In this document: piece after piece, positions 47,023 through 59,121 of the stretch
Position numbering within the stretch: the stretch's first letter is position 1
Layout of the letters: each line of letters starts with the position of its first letter
DNA from: Lepidurus packardi
Taxonomy: Eukaryota > Arthropoda > Branchiopoda > Notostraca > Triopsidae
NCBI GenBank assembly: GCA_023053545.1
Contig: JAKZAN010000184.1
Span: 1-64,000 of the forward strand
Direction: 5' to 3'
DNA length: 64,000 nt
Made by a program: the position numbers and the translations under genes
The notes under the pieces: generated by a model
Seen by the model: only the letters and a program-made list of their open reading frames with translations
Told to the model about the DNA's origin: nothing
The model's database searches: none

Positions 47023-47158
47023 GGGATTTAATGTCGTGTGGAATAAAGTGCGTATGAGAAAAAAAAGGAAATAATTCCGCAGAAGTAAACTCAATAAAAC
47101 GAAACCAATAAAGTGCCAATGGAAAGCAGTCCTTTTTATCACATCAGTCTATCCATGT

Positions 47159-47722
47159 TCACTCATCTTTTTCTCCATAGATCCGCAGAATATCTTCCAT
47201 CCTGCTGTGGATGCCTTCTCCAACACATTAGCACTCCAACCCACTATCTTGGAATGTTGTGTCTAATTCCTCTTCCCGCTCACTTATTGTCATTATCCTC
47301 TAAAACGTCCTCCTTTTGCTTGATAAAGCTTATGAACGCTCTCGTTCTATCAGAGGAGGAGTACAAAGACCATTTCTTTAGGTATGTCTGACCCTACCTC
47401 CGCACTCTCGAAGGTATATCATGTTACGAGGGTTGCTATTCTTCAATATATCCTTCAGCTGGGGGTTATACGTACTGGCCGCTACATAGCGTTGGTAGGG
47501 CTGTCGAGGTTGGCCAAGGATGTTCTCTTTGTCGCTAGAATCGTAGCGGATAAGGGAACGTTTAGTGAGGGAGGATTGACGAGGTGTTGTTTTTTAGGGT
47601 AGGCATACAGGTTCAATATATTCAGAGTAGGCATATTTCTTGGAGGGTGTGAGAGGCGGTGCCTGACGACGGTCTACAGAGGAGCGCAGGATGGCTTAAG
47701 TACGCTGAAGATGCATATCCAT
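47159..47722 (-). CDS. Unknown protein with a KEN motif (187 aa)
   Basis: One exon of 188 codons, open only with UAR as Glu (about eleven such codons). Start at the upstream of two in-frame ATGs (47720-47722; the second is two codons later). The centre reads RYDSSDKENILGQPRQPYQR, with a KEN box, the degron recognised by APC/C; the C-terminal part is charged and helical. No domain recognised. Cell-cycle control by proteolysis is only suggested by this short motif. Confidence 0.7.
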
Positions 47723-47843
47723 TTTTGGTGGTATGGAGGGAACTCAAGTGTCTAGTAAATTTATTATTAAAATTATGTAGAGTAGATGTATGCACACTAG
47801 ATGTAGGGTGTTTAAAACTTTATGGCAGTCCAAGAGTAATGCG

Positions 47844-48668
47844 TCAGTAGAAAGGTTCACCTGCTAGCTCCGTAGGCTGCTTGTAGCTGAACTCCCACGG
47901 CGTGATGTTCTGGCAGTCGAATGTCCCCACCTTCTTAGTAGCTGTCTGGCTCACTTGTCGTACAGACGATAGTGGTCTTGTCCCGCTCACTTTAGAACTC
48001 CCCAATGCCTTTACACTCTTCGAGGCCAAAAGTCTTCCACTCGACATAAGCTTTTGGTGCTGTTGTACTTCCATCTTCTTCTGTTGCTGCTGTCGTGCTT
48101 CGACCTCCCGCCTTCTTATTTCAATCTCGATCTTTTCGCGGAGCGTACCAATTTATGCAGTTTCCAGCAATGAGCTCATCATAAGAAGTGCATTGCCATT
48201 ATTTGCATCGGGTTGTGTGGAATAGAAATCTTGCTGCAGATCGACAGGTGAGTCCCGAGAATTCTTGCGTGCAGATAGAGGATGTCTTATTGAGGCCTTA
48301 TAAAGAATTCTTTAAGAGCTGTGAGGGTTATGCTGTTCTATGGGGTGGGGAATCGGCTGGAATAGATGGGGCTTAAAAGGTGGCCTTGTTGACTTGATGC
48401 GCATTTTAGCAGCCGCAAAGAGCCTTACTTTGTCTCCAGCATTGTAGATAGTCTGCTTGCTGTTACTATGAAGAGCGGAGTAGTTATTTGTGGTAGATTA
48501 TCCGACGTCATCACTGCTGATGAACATCCGCATGCGATTGGGGATCTGGATACTGAGGTAGTGGGGAGCTAGAGTGGGTTTACGAGCCACAGGTTGGAGG
48601 GGACTGGTTGATGGCTGGGATTCCTGCGTAAACCAAGGATTTTTGCGGGTCGTCTTACTAAAAGACAT
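47844..48668 (-). CDS. Unknown disordered/coiled-coil protein (274 aa)
   Basis: A single exon of 275 codons starting MSFSKTTRKNPWFTQESQ and ending WEFSYKQPTELAGEPFY before UGA at 47844-47846. Most of it is Ser/Pro/Asn-rich; a coiled segment lies at EIGTLREKIEIEIRRREVEA with a Gln run after it. The start was set at the first ATG after an upstream hydrophobic, AT-rich leader; an earlier in-frame ATG exists near 48742. No family recognised. Confidence 0.7.
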
Positions 48669-48873
48669 GTATGCCAAGATGCTGACAATGGTTGTGATCG
48701 GAATAAGGTCGGAAATAAAATAGGAGCAAATATTATCGATGCGCATTAATGGTTCGAAATCCAAAATCAATAGACATCGCAACTCGAAGACCCGACTCCT
48801 GCGAATCCACACTCCCTCTTCTTAAAGTACCCTGCCGTGCCAATACGGCATTTGAAGTAGTGCAGCCTGGCTG

Positions 48874-49647
48874 TCATGTCCTGAGTCTCTGGGGACTCTT
48901 GCTCTTGTTCCACATTGAACTGTTGTTCTCAGTCTTTACTATCTGCACCTTCATTTTCTTTACTTTTTCCAAATCAGATAACTGTTTTGCTGATTTTATC
49001 AGGTTCTTTTCTTGGACTTTGTGAGATGCCTTTGGGGGGTGCTTACATACTCCCTGCTTCTTGGGAATCGATGTTTACTCATATTTCTGGACATTGAAGA
49101 CCCGCACTCGCGAAGACTCCTCTGTTATGATGCTACATTCCTACTATTCACTCTCGTATCTATCCGAGTCATCAGTGACAACCCTTCTATTTTCGTTTGG
49201 AAACTGCAGGAATAGTCGTTGCCGATCGGTCTCATTGGCTTTCTGATTTGTCTTCTTCGCTGTGGCATCTGCTATTTCAAGATCGATCGAAACAGACGAA
49301 GCATTGTTCACGATCCGCATGGTCTTTAGTGCATCGACAATCATTTTAACCTTTTGTATTTTACTATGTGCTCTCGATGTTGTTGGCTCTTCATCAGTTG
49401 GATTTCGTTGCGAGGAAAGTACGAGCATGGGTGATTTCACAGCACTTGAGCCACTCGGAATTGTGAACACGGAACATTGACGGGTAGAGGCTGAAGGGTT
49501 GTTGCGAGAAGGAGTTTTGGCGAACGAGAGTTCTGAGTCGTTATGGGGTGAGTCTTCGACGAGAATAGTGGACTTCCTGCAGAGGTCGTTATATTCGATG
49601 TTGGATCTGAGGACTCGTTCCTGAAGAGCCTAAAGGATACTGGACAT
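48874..49647 (-). CDS. Unknown charged protein (257 aa)
   Basis: One exon of 258 codons, ATG 49645-49647 to UGA 48874-48876. It starts with a short helix (MSSILEALQERVLRSNIEYN), then Ser/Thr/Pro-rich sequence, then helical segments (KVKMIVDALKTMRIV; QLSDLEKVKKMKVQ). A run of Glu before CSIITEESS contains TAG-TAG. No domain recognised. Confidence 0.72.
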
Positions 49648-49892
49648 GTTTATGTTTGGGTCAGAACTTTATGAGTATAATTTTATTAGAAGGCGCACTA
49701 ATGGATACGAGCTATGTTTTTCTTACAACTGAGCTAGTTTCTAATCAAGGAGGGCTTGGCAGACACTCGCTTCATGATTAGAACATGAAATGAAGGGTGC
49801 CTCGACCTAATTGTGGGGTATCTGATTTGGGTCTGATCTTTTCACACTAATGTTATATAATCCTTTATTATCCCTCCTCATAAGCCTCAGGT

Positions 49893-50472
49893 ATGCAGCA
49901 CCTGTTCAGACCCACTTCCTTCAACGTAGGCACCGCCCGCAGCAGCTTCAACGCACACTCCCCGTACCACCGGTTCATCGAGGACATCGAGAACAAAAGA
50001 AGCACCCTCTTCCCTGATCGTAGAAGAGTGCCCGGTAGGAAGGCCAAGTATATCATCGCAATTGCTAGTCTCGTGCAGTTCTGGGCAGTCTTCAAACTAT
50101 GCCAGATCAAGAAATCCCAGAATGCTCGTGATGCCAATATCGCTAAGGTCCAGCGCAAGGTCCAACCCTATTTCCAGAGTCTCCAGGATGTTGAGTAAAT
50201 CACCAAACTCCAATTCGTCTCCACCATAACAACCCCTCCTCAATAGATACACTATCGTCAAGCACCGCAACGACCTTATTCTCGCAGAGCTCTTCAAGGA
50301 CAAGGGCGGTATCGAGTACCTCAAGAATCAGAAACGATTCCACAACGAGGTAGGATGGGCCCCTAACATCACTCGCGATTTCATCCAAGGAGGTAGCGGC
50401 AGATACAGCAAGTCGACCTCGTCGTACACTTGGGGCAGATACCTCAACGGCTACGATATCCAAAATGTATGA
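49893..50472 (+). CDS. Unknown protein with one membrane helix (175 aa)
   Basis: Exons 49893-50194 and 50247-50472 (52-nt intron) encode 175 residues. A hydrophobic helix IIAIASLVQFWAVFKLC lies near residue 55; the rest is basic and ends GRYLNGYDIQNV. The N-terminal part and the spliced C-terminal part (YTIVKHRNDLILAELFKDKG) are both globular. No family recognised, though the layout suggests a small organelle membrane protein. Confidence 0.7.
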
Positions 50473-50696
50473 ACCCACTTCAGGTGGAATAGATGTTAAT
50501 GCTAGAAAAACATTAAAGGAAAGGATAATAGAGCATCTGGAGGTGTGGAACAGGGGTTTGTTTGAAAGATGTGCTTTTGTTCGTTTTTTTCCTTTCAGTA
50601 GGGTTCTGAGGTGACCGAGGGAATATTGGGATCAGTTCACTGAGACCAGAATTTTAATTATCCTTTTTCGAACACAGCGTGTAACGAGACGATAGC

Positions 50697-51142
50697 ATGG
50701 CGGAAAAAGCAGCGTACAAGGAGTGTCGCAATGACAAGGCCAGTCCTGAGCCTTCCGAGCGGGGCGGGGTCAAGCTCCAAGAACTTCATGAACGCACAGA
50801 ATAACAACCATTCAAGACGCAGAAATAAGACTCGGTCATTTGCGAGATGGAAGAAGAAAAAGCATAGTACTCTCGCTATGTAATCCCTCATCCCTTACAA
50901 CATCTTCTCTCGCTCTATCATATTGACAGCTATTAAGAGTAGGAGTTGTAGCACTACTACTGCTGGGCGTGCTGGCCACGATCCTGGTGCTCAGCAGCAA
51001 CTATATGTTCGGACTGCAACTCATACGACCGCACTGCAGATTCACACTCATGAATATGGACAAAGACTTCCACCCTATATGCTTACTATGTGAACCGGGG
51101 TTCATTCTAACTGCTGACAGCAATGAGTGCATAGATTTCTGA
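50697..51142 (+). CDS. Single-pass membrane protein with Cys-rich C-terminus (131 aa)
   Basis: Exons 50697-50879 and 50930-51142 (50-nt intron) encode a charged N-terminal domain (~61 residues), one strong helix VGVVALLLLGVLATILVLSS, and an ectodomain with FHPICLLCEPGFILTADSNE and C, like half of a furin-type repeat. It ends on UGA at 51140-51142. The same frame continues past UGA with Cys-containing sequence (NCESGKRQEIQYF...GICKDQMK) to a second UGA at 51281, so the repeat looks cut short by the stop. A type II or III surface protein is inferred. Confidence 0.65.
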
Positions 51143-51705
51143 AACTGCGAATCGGGAAAAAGACAGGAGATTCAGTATTTTGCAGGATTGGCGAATAGGA
51201 AGGTTGGAATATGCAAAGACCAAATGAAGATGGGAAGGGAGGGTATAGAATGCTAAGAAATGCCTGCAGTCAAAGTGTTGTGAATGTGGGAGGCTTCCCG
51301 ACCGCAGGAGCCCCAGAACAATCTATGTATTTTAAAAGTGTAGAACACCAGAATATCTGGAAATAAAACATTTAAACAGAATGTAGTTGAGGATAGCTGG
51401 CTTATGCGCCAAAGTCCAGTGCAATTAGTGCGCCAGCACCACGAAACAGAGTGTCTATGAAGACTACCAGGTCAGGACCCCATGATGCTTGGAACCGAGG
51501 AGTCCGAGGTTATCCACCTGAATGGCGTCACAGCTTGCGGCGGAGTCTGATGGCTAGTGCTACTGGACAGCGCCGAGAAGTGGAGTGTAACCGTAGTTTG
51601 AAATCCCGATAGCATTCTAATAATTTAATAGCAGCCATTCTAACGAACACTTCGAATTCAAAACATTGATAATTATCTTTCAAACTCCGCAGCATTTCAT
51701 ACTCC
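51143..51705. other. 563-bp region downstream of the Cys-rich gene
   Basis: The first 140 bases form an open extension of the preceding reading frame up to UGA at 51281-51283. The rest holds no frame I can support on either strand and is presumably 3' UTR plus the promoter of the gene at 51706. Confidence 0.45.
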
Positions 51706-54700
51706 ATGAAAAACAAACCCTCCTTCTCCAACATTGCGCCCCAGTTCCAAAACAGGGCCCAGCCCCAGCAACCAACTCGACCCCAGAAAACCCTCAAACC
51801 GTCCCTCGCGGATCTCATGAACCAGTACGAGGAAAACGAATACTCCAACATCAACCTCAAGCTCAATGCTGAAGTCCCCACCCTTGAAGTAGAGCCTCAG
51901 TCCAATTATTACTCCAACTACGACTCGACCAACAGTGCCATGAATGCCAACAGTCGTAGGGCCACTGGCCAGTCCCCTTTCCGAGCAGGCAAAGAGAATA
52001 TCAATGACCAAGGCCACCGAAAAAAGAGTGCTAATTAGATCAGCAGATTTGCCGACTGCATCAAAGAGCTCGGACATAAAGGCCCGATGCCTGACGTTCA
52101 CGGGGGTGAGAGCCTGGGGTTCAACACTAGACAACAGACGAGCTCCCGTTCTCCCTTGAGAGGAGGAGCCGTTCAAAAAGGAGGTCTGTTCGGCCAGCAG
52201 AACCCCACATCACTTAGACAGAACAATATCAACGAAGACGAGCTGGTATTCAGAGCCAACCAGAAAAATCCAACCATGAACTTCGCAGAGTTGGCTCGCC
52301 GATTCAACAATTAACAACAGGCACAACCGACTCTTTTCAACCAGTCCAAATACAGCACTGCCTCCAACAGCTCTCGCCCTCTCATTCAAAACCCATCTTC
52401 CTCCAATCTATCCAACAATGTCGAAATCCAGCCTAACACCTCACAACACTCTCGTTCAAAATCAAGAACTAGACTCTCAGGCACCCCTTCCCAAGCCCCG
52501 AAGATTGTGAAGCATTTCAAAGATTCAGACGGAGATGAGTACTACAATAACGACTCTTAATCGTGCTCCATCAAAGAGTCCATCAGGCAGCAGAAGCAGA
52601 AGTTCGTCAACAACCACAATCTCAGAGCTGATGAATACGAGCAACTCGAGAAGAAAATGAACAAGATCAAGGAGGACAACCTTAAGATGCTTGCTTAAAA
52701 AAAGCTCAATACCAACCCCAAAATGCTCCCAAAAGTCATCGAAGACATGAAGGCCAATGTCGCCAAGGAAATCGAAGAGTTCGCCAGGAACCTCTTAGTT
52801 GCTCCCTCGAAGAAGGATGACGAAGCTGAACACCACTATACTGCAAGCGAACAGGAGGAAATGCAACAGCCACAATCATCAAGCCCCACTACTGCTGCAG
52901 CTTTTGGACAGCCCAAGATTCTAAAACCCATTGTGGCAGAAGAAAGGACTGGTGACTCAAAGAAACTTAAGATTATGGAGGAAACAAAATTCCAGATTAA
53001 AGAGTACATCGAACTCAAACAGAAGAAACAAAACAACATCTCCTCTGATGAACCCTACAGCCAGCAGAGAGTCGAACAGAGTGCTGAGAGCTTCGCAGCA
53101 CCCAGAATTAGCTAGCCTCAGAGGCACAGTGACCACATGTTCAGCTTCGACAACCATGAGCCTCGCATCACTCTTAATACTATCAACCAGATTCAGAGAG
53201 AGACCTTTGAGCCAGCCTGCCCCACCCAAAATCACATGTTCAGTAAAATGATCGAGTCCGAGTTCCCTCAGGCTCAGGAGACTTACATCGCTGCCATCTC
53301 GCCATCTCCTCTACACCTCGCGCCCATCCAAAATGTGGATATTGTGGCATCCCATGACATGGGCTACAGACTCCAAATGCAAAATCAAGGAAAACAATAG
53401 GTAGCTGTCAACAACACTATCCAGGAGTCAATTTTTCATCAGTATATGGCTCCGGAATTAGAGACAGAAATGCACAAGGAAGTCATAAGTCGCTATCTCA
53501 ACCAGACTTAAATCGAAAGGGAGGCGCTGGAAGAGCAACGAAGACGCCAGATCAGATAGGAAGCTGAGAGGGTCGAGTTCGAACAAGTCAAGCAACGAAA
53601 AATAGTATAGATGGAAAGGGTTGCCCGAGCAGAAGCTGAAAGATTCGAGGCTATGCGTGTGGAACAAGAAAGGCAGATGCAGCGAGAGATCGAGTCTCAG
53701 CGCATGGAAACGTAACGCGTAGAGAGGGAACACATGTATAGAGAACAGCAACAAAGAGAAAGAGAGGAAGCTCTGAGGCAGGCTAAAATCGAGACTGAAA
53801 GGGTGGAAAGGATGAGAGTCTAGGCAGAGAGAGCTGAAAAAGAAGAAGCCGAAAGAAGAGAAGCTCGGGAATTCGCAGAAAGACTGGCCAGAGAAGAGTC
53901 TGATAGACTGGAAAGAGCTCAGTTCGAAAGATAAAGGTTTGAGTATGAGGAGAGAATTAGAATGGAGGTGGAAAGACGTATTCTAGAGGAAGAAGAATAC
54001 CAAAGACTCATGAAGGAGGAAGCAGATAGGCTGCAGCTCGAAGCCGAAGAGAGGAGGTTGAGAGAAGAAGCAGAAGATAGACTTAGGAGAGAAGCAGAAC
54101 AAGCCGCAAGGGAAGAAGCAGAAAGGAGAACACAAGAGGAAAGATAAAGACTCGCCTTCGAAGAAATACAAAGGCAGAAAAATGTTGAGGAGGAAAGAAA
54201 AGCTAGGCAGCAGAAAGAACTTGAGGAGCAGCAAAGAGCCGAAGCAGAAAGATGGGCAAGGGAAGAAAAAGAACGACTTGAAGCAGAGATGAAGGAAAAG
54301 TAGAGAATATCACAGATGGAGGCATAACGTATGGCAAAGCTACAAGCTGAAAGATAAGCTCAGTTAGAGGCAGAAAGGATTGCTAAGTTTGAGGCGGAAA
54401 GGATTGCTAAGCTAGAAGCAGAAAGGATTGCCAAGTTTGAGGCGGAAAGGATTGCTAAACTCTAAGCTGAAAGGATATAGGTTGAAAGACTCGCAAAGCT
54501 AGAGGCAGAAAGAGTAGCCCGTGAAGAAGTTGAAAGGGCAGCAAGAGAAGCAGAAGCTGAAAGGCTGAGAAAGTAATCATAGAGGAAGAGAGAAGAAGCG
54601 CTTCAGCGAGAAAAGGAAGAACTCGAAAGAAAGGTCAAAAAGGAGAGGTAATTAAAGGACGAGGAAGAGCGAAAGAAACAAGAAGAAGTGAAGAAAGCTG

Positions 54701-55041
54701 AACTGGAAAAGCAGCGGAAAAAAGAGTAAGAAGAGGCACGTAAGCTGGAGGTGAAGAAGGAAGAAACGCCTTTCGACCTTAAATTAAGTTTGGGAGGCTT
54801 CGGAATCGACATGAATACCTTCAGTGTGTACGGAGACAAGAATAAGTCTGCAGAAGAACGAGTAGAGAATCTGTTCGCATTCACGCAGAATGAGATGAAG
54901 ACGGCAATGGAGTCCGAGTTCGACTTCAAACTGGACCTGAACCTAGATCTGGACCTAGGATTCGGGGAGGAGAACAAGAAGAAGGTGACCTTCGATGAAA
55001 GCAGCCTGCATGCCAAAGACCGCTTCAAATACAATTTCTGA
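51706..55041 (+). CDS. Large Glu/Arg-rich coiled-coil protein (1111 aa)
   Basis: A single exon of 1112 codons with some 30 UAR codons. Residues 1-~550 are low-complexity (Asn/Gln/Ser-rich) with a KEN box (FRAGKENIND); from ~585 to ~1015 it is an almost unbroken Glu/Arg/Ala single-helix or coiled coil. Within it, an 8-residue unit AERIAK(F/L)E is repeated (54350-54520). The C-terminal ~90 residues are globular and acidic (DLKLSLGGFGIDMNTFSVYG; LDLNLDLDLGFGEENKKK). Likely a structural protein of cortex or cilium; no named family. Confidence 0.85.
54350..54520 (+). repeat. 24-bp coding repeat (AERIAKLE units)
   Basis: Inside the long coiled-coil gene, near-identical 24-bp units such as GAGGCGGAAAGGATTGCTAA recur four to five times in tandem and encode AERIAK(F/L)E. 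In one copy the Glu codon GAA/GAG is replaced by TAA (CTC TAA GCT GAA AGG), which gives an internal demonstration that TAA stands for Glu. Confidence 0.8.
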
Positions 55042-55124
55042 TGCTTAATTCATATTATATCCACATATGGGAAGAACGAAAACACGTTGATAGAAGCTGT
55101 TAAATTATTGAAACAAATAGAAAC

Positions 55125-58100
55125 TCAGCTAGCGTCGGAGGTCTTGGGGTTCTCCAGCACCACCAGAGTCACCAACAGAGAAAAGTATTTCTGGATGGTT
55201 TCTGCCTCCACTGCCGGAACCACCTACACCATCCTCCGACTCATCTCCTCCTCGTCGAAGTCCAACCCTCTCTCTGCAACCAACCTTTCTATCATCCTGT
55301 AAATGGCTATGAAGTTTTATGTGCCAAACACTTCTTCCAAAGTGATCTTCAAGTCTTCGAGCTTTGAATGATCAGAAAAACAGTGCAGTCCTAATTCCTC
55401 TTGATTCTCGTGTTGAGTTAATTGCAAGGTTTCATCTATTTTATGCGTACGCAGAGGGTTTTTGGCAGTAATAGAATAGCTCAGTGAGACTTCACTTTCG
55501 GAGTTTGAGTCAGAATTATCAAAGTCATCAGGTTCGCTCCTATCTTTGGGCAGACTACAGCTCAGCTCCAAGTGGGTTTCGACCTGAGTCTGATTCTAGA
55601 GCTTGTTCACCTTCTCATTGACCTGATTGACGAGTCCTACAATATCTTCCATGTAGAGACGCATTTTCTTCAGATCCTCGCTTTCCTTTCGTTTTGCTTG
55701 CGATTCGTTAGCCTCGATCACCGTCTCAATGATTCCTTACTTATCTCTTTACCCATCATTTTCCATAGAATCCCAGTCATAACCATCTGCTTCCTCGTCC
55801 TTCTCAAATTCTTCCTGTTCGTAGTCGATATCTTCCTCTATGTCCTCATCCATCTGCTCGTTATTGTCATCATCCATAGTGTCTTGACCTTCAGTCTAGG
55901 CTTGCCTGTTGGGATCGAATCTATTTTCGACATCCCAAGTATTCCTATTCTTAAAGTCTTCGAAAGTGGTGTCTTAGGCGGACTGCCACTGTTCGGCACT
56001 GTGTGCTTTCTGTTCCTCGCGTTCTGCAGCTTCTTACGCCTATTTGAGTTTCTGTTTCTTCTTCAAAATGTCTTCCTTCATCTTTTTCCTCTGTTCCTCC
56101 CTCTATAGTCTCCTCTCCTACTTTTGTTGCTCCTCGATCTTCTTTATCTCCTCACTCTTAATTTCAAGAGGTTTCTATACTGATTTGTTTTTCTTCTGGT
56201 TTGTGCTCTTGGACTGTGCCTGTTTCTTTGGTCCAGAGGGCTGTTCTTGTTGTTTAGCTTCAGCCTTCCGCCCTCCTCCTAGAGGTTTAATATTCAATGC
56301 TAGTTGATCTTTGGGTTCTTTCTTTTCTTTGACAGTCTTTTTTACGTGGGACACCTTATTGTTTTTGGCCATCTGCGGCGTGCCGATATTGTTCGGGACT
56401 ACTATATTTTGGATGACATTCTTGCGCTCTACGGGCGGTGGGATGATCTTGGACGAACTCTGTTTCACAGGCTTGATGCCGGAATTGTTTACTGATACTG
56501 GTTCCACAGAGGGCCGGTTAATTCTCACGGGTTCTGTTGATCCGATTGCTGGCTTCTTTTTGAAGTTCAGATCTTCCGCCCTCACGCCTTTCATCTTGTC
56601 ATCATTCTTCGCAGATAAATTCACTCCTTTTTTTATTCCACCTATTGGCTTTTCGACCGGTTCGAATACCTCCCCTCCACCTATCATTAGACCGCTAGGT
56701 ATAGGCAAAAAGTCTTTTCTCAAGTTGTTTAGGTTTGGTGTAGAAGGTCTCTTTTTCTGTAGATGAAGATCAGGGGTCTTTATTTTAGGAAGAGGAGTCT
56801 TTGGAATGGGTTGAAGCAGTGCAGGGGCTTTTATGTTGAGAAGGTCATCTAAGTTGGGAGTTTAGGCAGGCAATGGTCGAACCAAATGGGACGACGGAGG
56901 GCGGTAGAACCCATTGATTGGGGTTTTGTGGCCAACTATTGGTTTGTTCGGGACTTTGTTGTTCACGACTGGAGATTTGTTAAAGAAGAACATGTCCTTA
57001 GAGTTGCCTCCTTCGGGACTCTGTTTAGGTTACTAGATCTCAATTCTAGAGGAAGGGTGGGATTCCGATGCCTCCTGCTGGGAGTTAAAGCTACTAGCGC
57101 TCTTATTCTGTATTTTGAGCAAATTCGGTGGACTGCCTAGTTCGTTAGGCTTGAGGTCTGTGAGTTTCTGAAAGCGGGGTTTTAGGATATTTTCGTTGTG
57201 TAGGATGGTATGAGAAAACTCCTAATGCTTCTGGGAGTCCGTCAGGTAGTTTGTGATCCGATTGTAAATGAGGTTGGACTCTAAACAAAACAATAACAGT
57301 CACAGAAAATTGTTTGAAGCAATGCACTTACTCAGAATTTAATGGATCGTGGGTCTCCTTGCGGGATCGATGTTTAGCATAGCCCTCACGAGTCCTTTGA
57401 GACCACTGGAGTAACAGCTCGGGATGCTCGTATAGCTGCCTTTGACAATCTTTAGCGCCAGAAATTGGATCGAATTGCCTGTAAAAGGAGGCGTCAGGGC
57501 ACACATTTCATAAAGTAGAACCCCTAAAGACCAAACATCCGACTTAAAGGAATAAGGCTTATTCTCAATGATTTCAGGTGAGAGGTAGTACGGAGTGCCT
57601 ATAACAGTACGTGCTTTCTCCAGAGTCTTATGAAGGACTCGAGCGATTCCGAAGTCACCCAGCTTCACAATACCTCCCGAAGTGAGGAATACGTTTTGAC
57701 CTTTGATATCGCGGTGGATTATCTTACGGTCGTGTACATGCTTGATGGCCAGACAGATTTGGGTGAACCAGTTGAGTATGACACTCTCATCAAAGTACTT
57801 ATTCCCATTGGTTTTGGCCTCGGCGATCTTGCCCGACAAGTCTCCCCCATCGGCATATTCCATAATGATATTAAGTTTCATCTGGTTGGTGCGGTAGATC
57901 TATCTAAACTTGACGATGTTGGGGTGGTCGAGGGACTATAAGATTAGGTGTTCGCGAGTGGTCTGATCGCGTTCTTCCTGGGTCATGTCTGCAATGTCTA
58001 CACGTTTCATGACCCAGAGGGACTAGTCTTTGTTATCTTTGACGAGGTAGGCCTTGCCGAATGCACCACGGCCGAGAAGCTTGATGATTTTGTAGACCTG

Positions 58101-58172
58101 CTATTGGGATTGTTATTGATCCTACTTTTGGGTGTTTTCGACCGATTACTCTAGGTCATCAGAATCGAGCAT
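55125..58172 (-). CDS. NIMA-related (NEK1-like) Ser/Thr protein kinase
   Basis: Exons 57332-58172 and 55125-57280 (51-nt intron) encode 998 residues. Kinase domain at ~25-285: LLGRGAFGKAYLV, lysine in VMKRVD, HPNIVKFREIYR (Glu is UAG, as in NEK1 YRESF), HRDIKGQN, LGDFGIAR, GTPYYLSPE and RRPTIHEIL (Glu is UAA). The intron sits right after the kinase domain. The long tail is Pro/Lys-rich, then coiled coil (REEQRKKMKEDILKKKQKLK), then acidic, and ends with the conserved NEK1-type tail LEEVFGTENFIAIYRMIERL. NEKs control cilium length and mitosis; ciliates have many. Spliced length matches NEK1-like proteins. Confidence 0.92.
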
Positions 58173-58317
58173 GTGACTGGGGTAGTCTCCAATTTTGTCT
58201 TTGAAATTTCAGTTTTGTAATCCTTATATCGTCAGGGTAGCCTCCATACTATAGCTCTTCAAAAACAATCCTACTTACAAAGTAAAGCTCAAACTCCAAT
58301 ACATATAAAAGAACTGT

Positions 58318-58923
58318 TCAGTGCATCTGGATATTCCCCATCTTTTCATTCGGCATTTGGTTCTTCTTGGCGTTCGGGACGATCTCATATGTTGCCTTCA
58401 CAATCTGTCTCTTCAGTCCTGTGTTTTAGCCCTTGATCTGGATATAAGAAACGTCGATTCTCTCTGGACCAGATAGATGGATCTGTAGACTGTCCACCTT
58501 ATTGAATTTGGACTGTTTGACAGCGTTGTGCATCAGTCCTTGCAGGTTGGCATTGAGCAAAAACTCCTGGGCTGGAGCTTGATCCTCGACGAGAGTGAAA
58601 GTTGCATTGGACTCATTAATGTAGAGCTTCATACGGGTTGGGAAGTTAGACTCCGACTTGGCGATGACACCCACTGACTTGATTTTGACCTGTGCTGTGA
58701 AAGGAACAATAAAAAGGAGTTAGTTGTCGCTGTCTGAGCTGACGGACTTCGTCTTGTCAAATCTTTATTAATATGGCTTGAAGATCTTTGCTCCTGCACC
58801 GTATTTGGATTCGTTGAGACACTTGACTGCTTCGAGGTGGATAGACGAGAAGAGGTCGTCTGAGTTCTCAGCCCCGACATAGTCTTTGCAGCCGCAAGTG
58901 GCATTGTGGACGTGTCCCTACAT
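58318..58923 (-). CDS. PITH domain protein (PITHD1 homologue)
   Basis: One exon of 202 codons (201 residues). N-terminus MEGHVHNATCGCKD parallels the HxH...CxC start of PITHD1. The PITH domain follows: LEAVKCLNESKYGAGAKIFK, PY-EE-RFDK, DSDNELLFIVPF, IHLSGPERIDVSYIQIKG and ENTGLKRQIVKA. Four conserved Glu positions of the family (FKPWEER, DEELL, GEWT) are here encoded by UAA, including a UAA-UAA pair at 58765-58770. PITHD1 associates with the proteasome in animals; the domain is shared with TXNL1. Very confident assignment. Confidence 0.92.
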
Positions 58924-59121
58924 GCTAGTTCTTCTGGGTGTTTGTAATTCAAAATACTGTACTATCCAATGATGATATTATATGCGCACTTGCCAACAAC
59001 CTTCGAGCCATAAACTGCACGGCCACCCACGAACCTAAACAAACAGACAGTAGTAAAATATGCAATGCTCAATGCTCCATTCTTCCTTGAATCATATTAT
59101 ATGTGGTTAACGAGCTGGGCA

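Noticed and set aside
48669-48742. N-terminal membrane extension of the gene at 47844-48668
   Set aside because: The open frame continues upstream with hydrophobic sequence, but it is AT-rich and leader-like; the ATG at 48668 begins the compositionally consistent protein.
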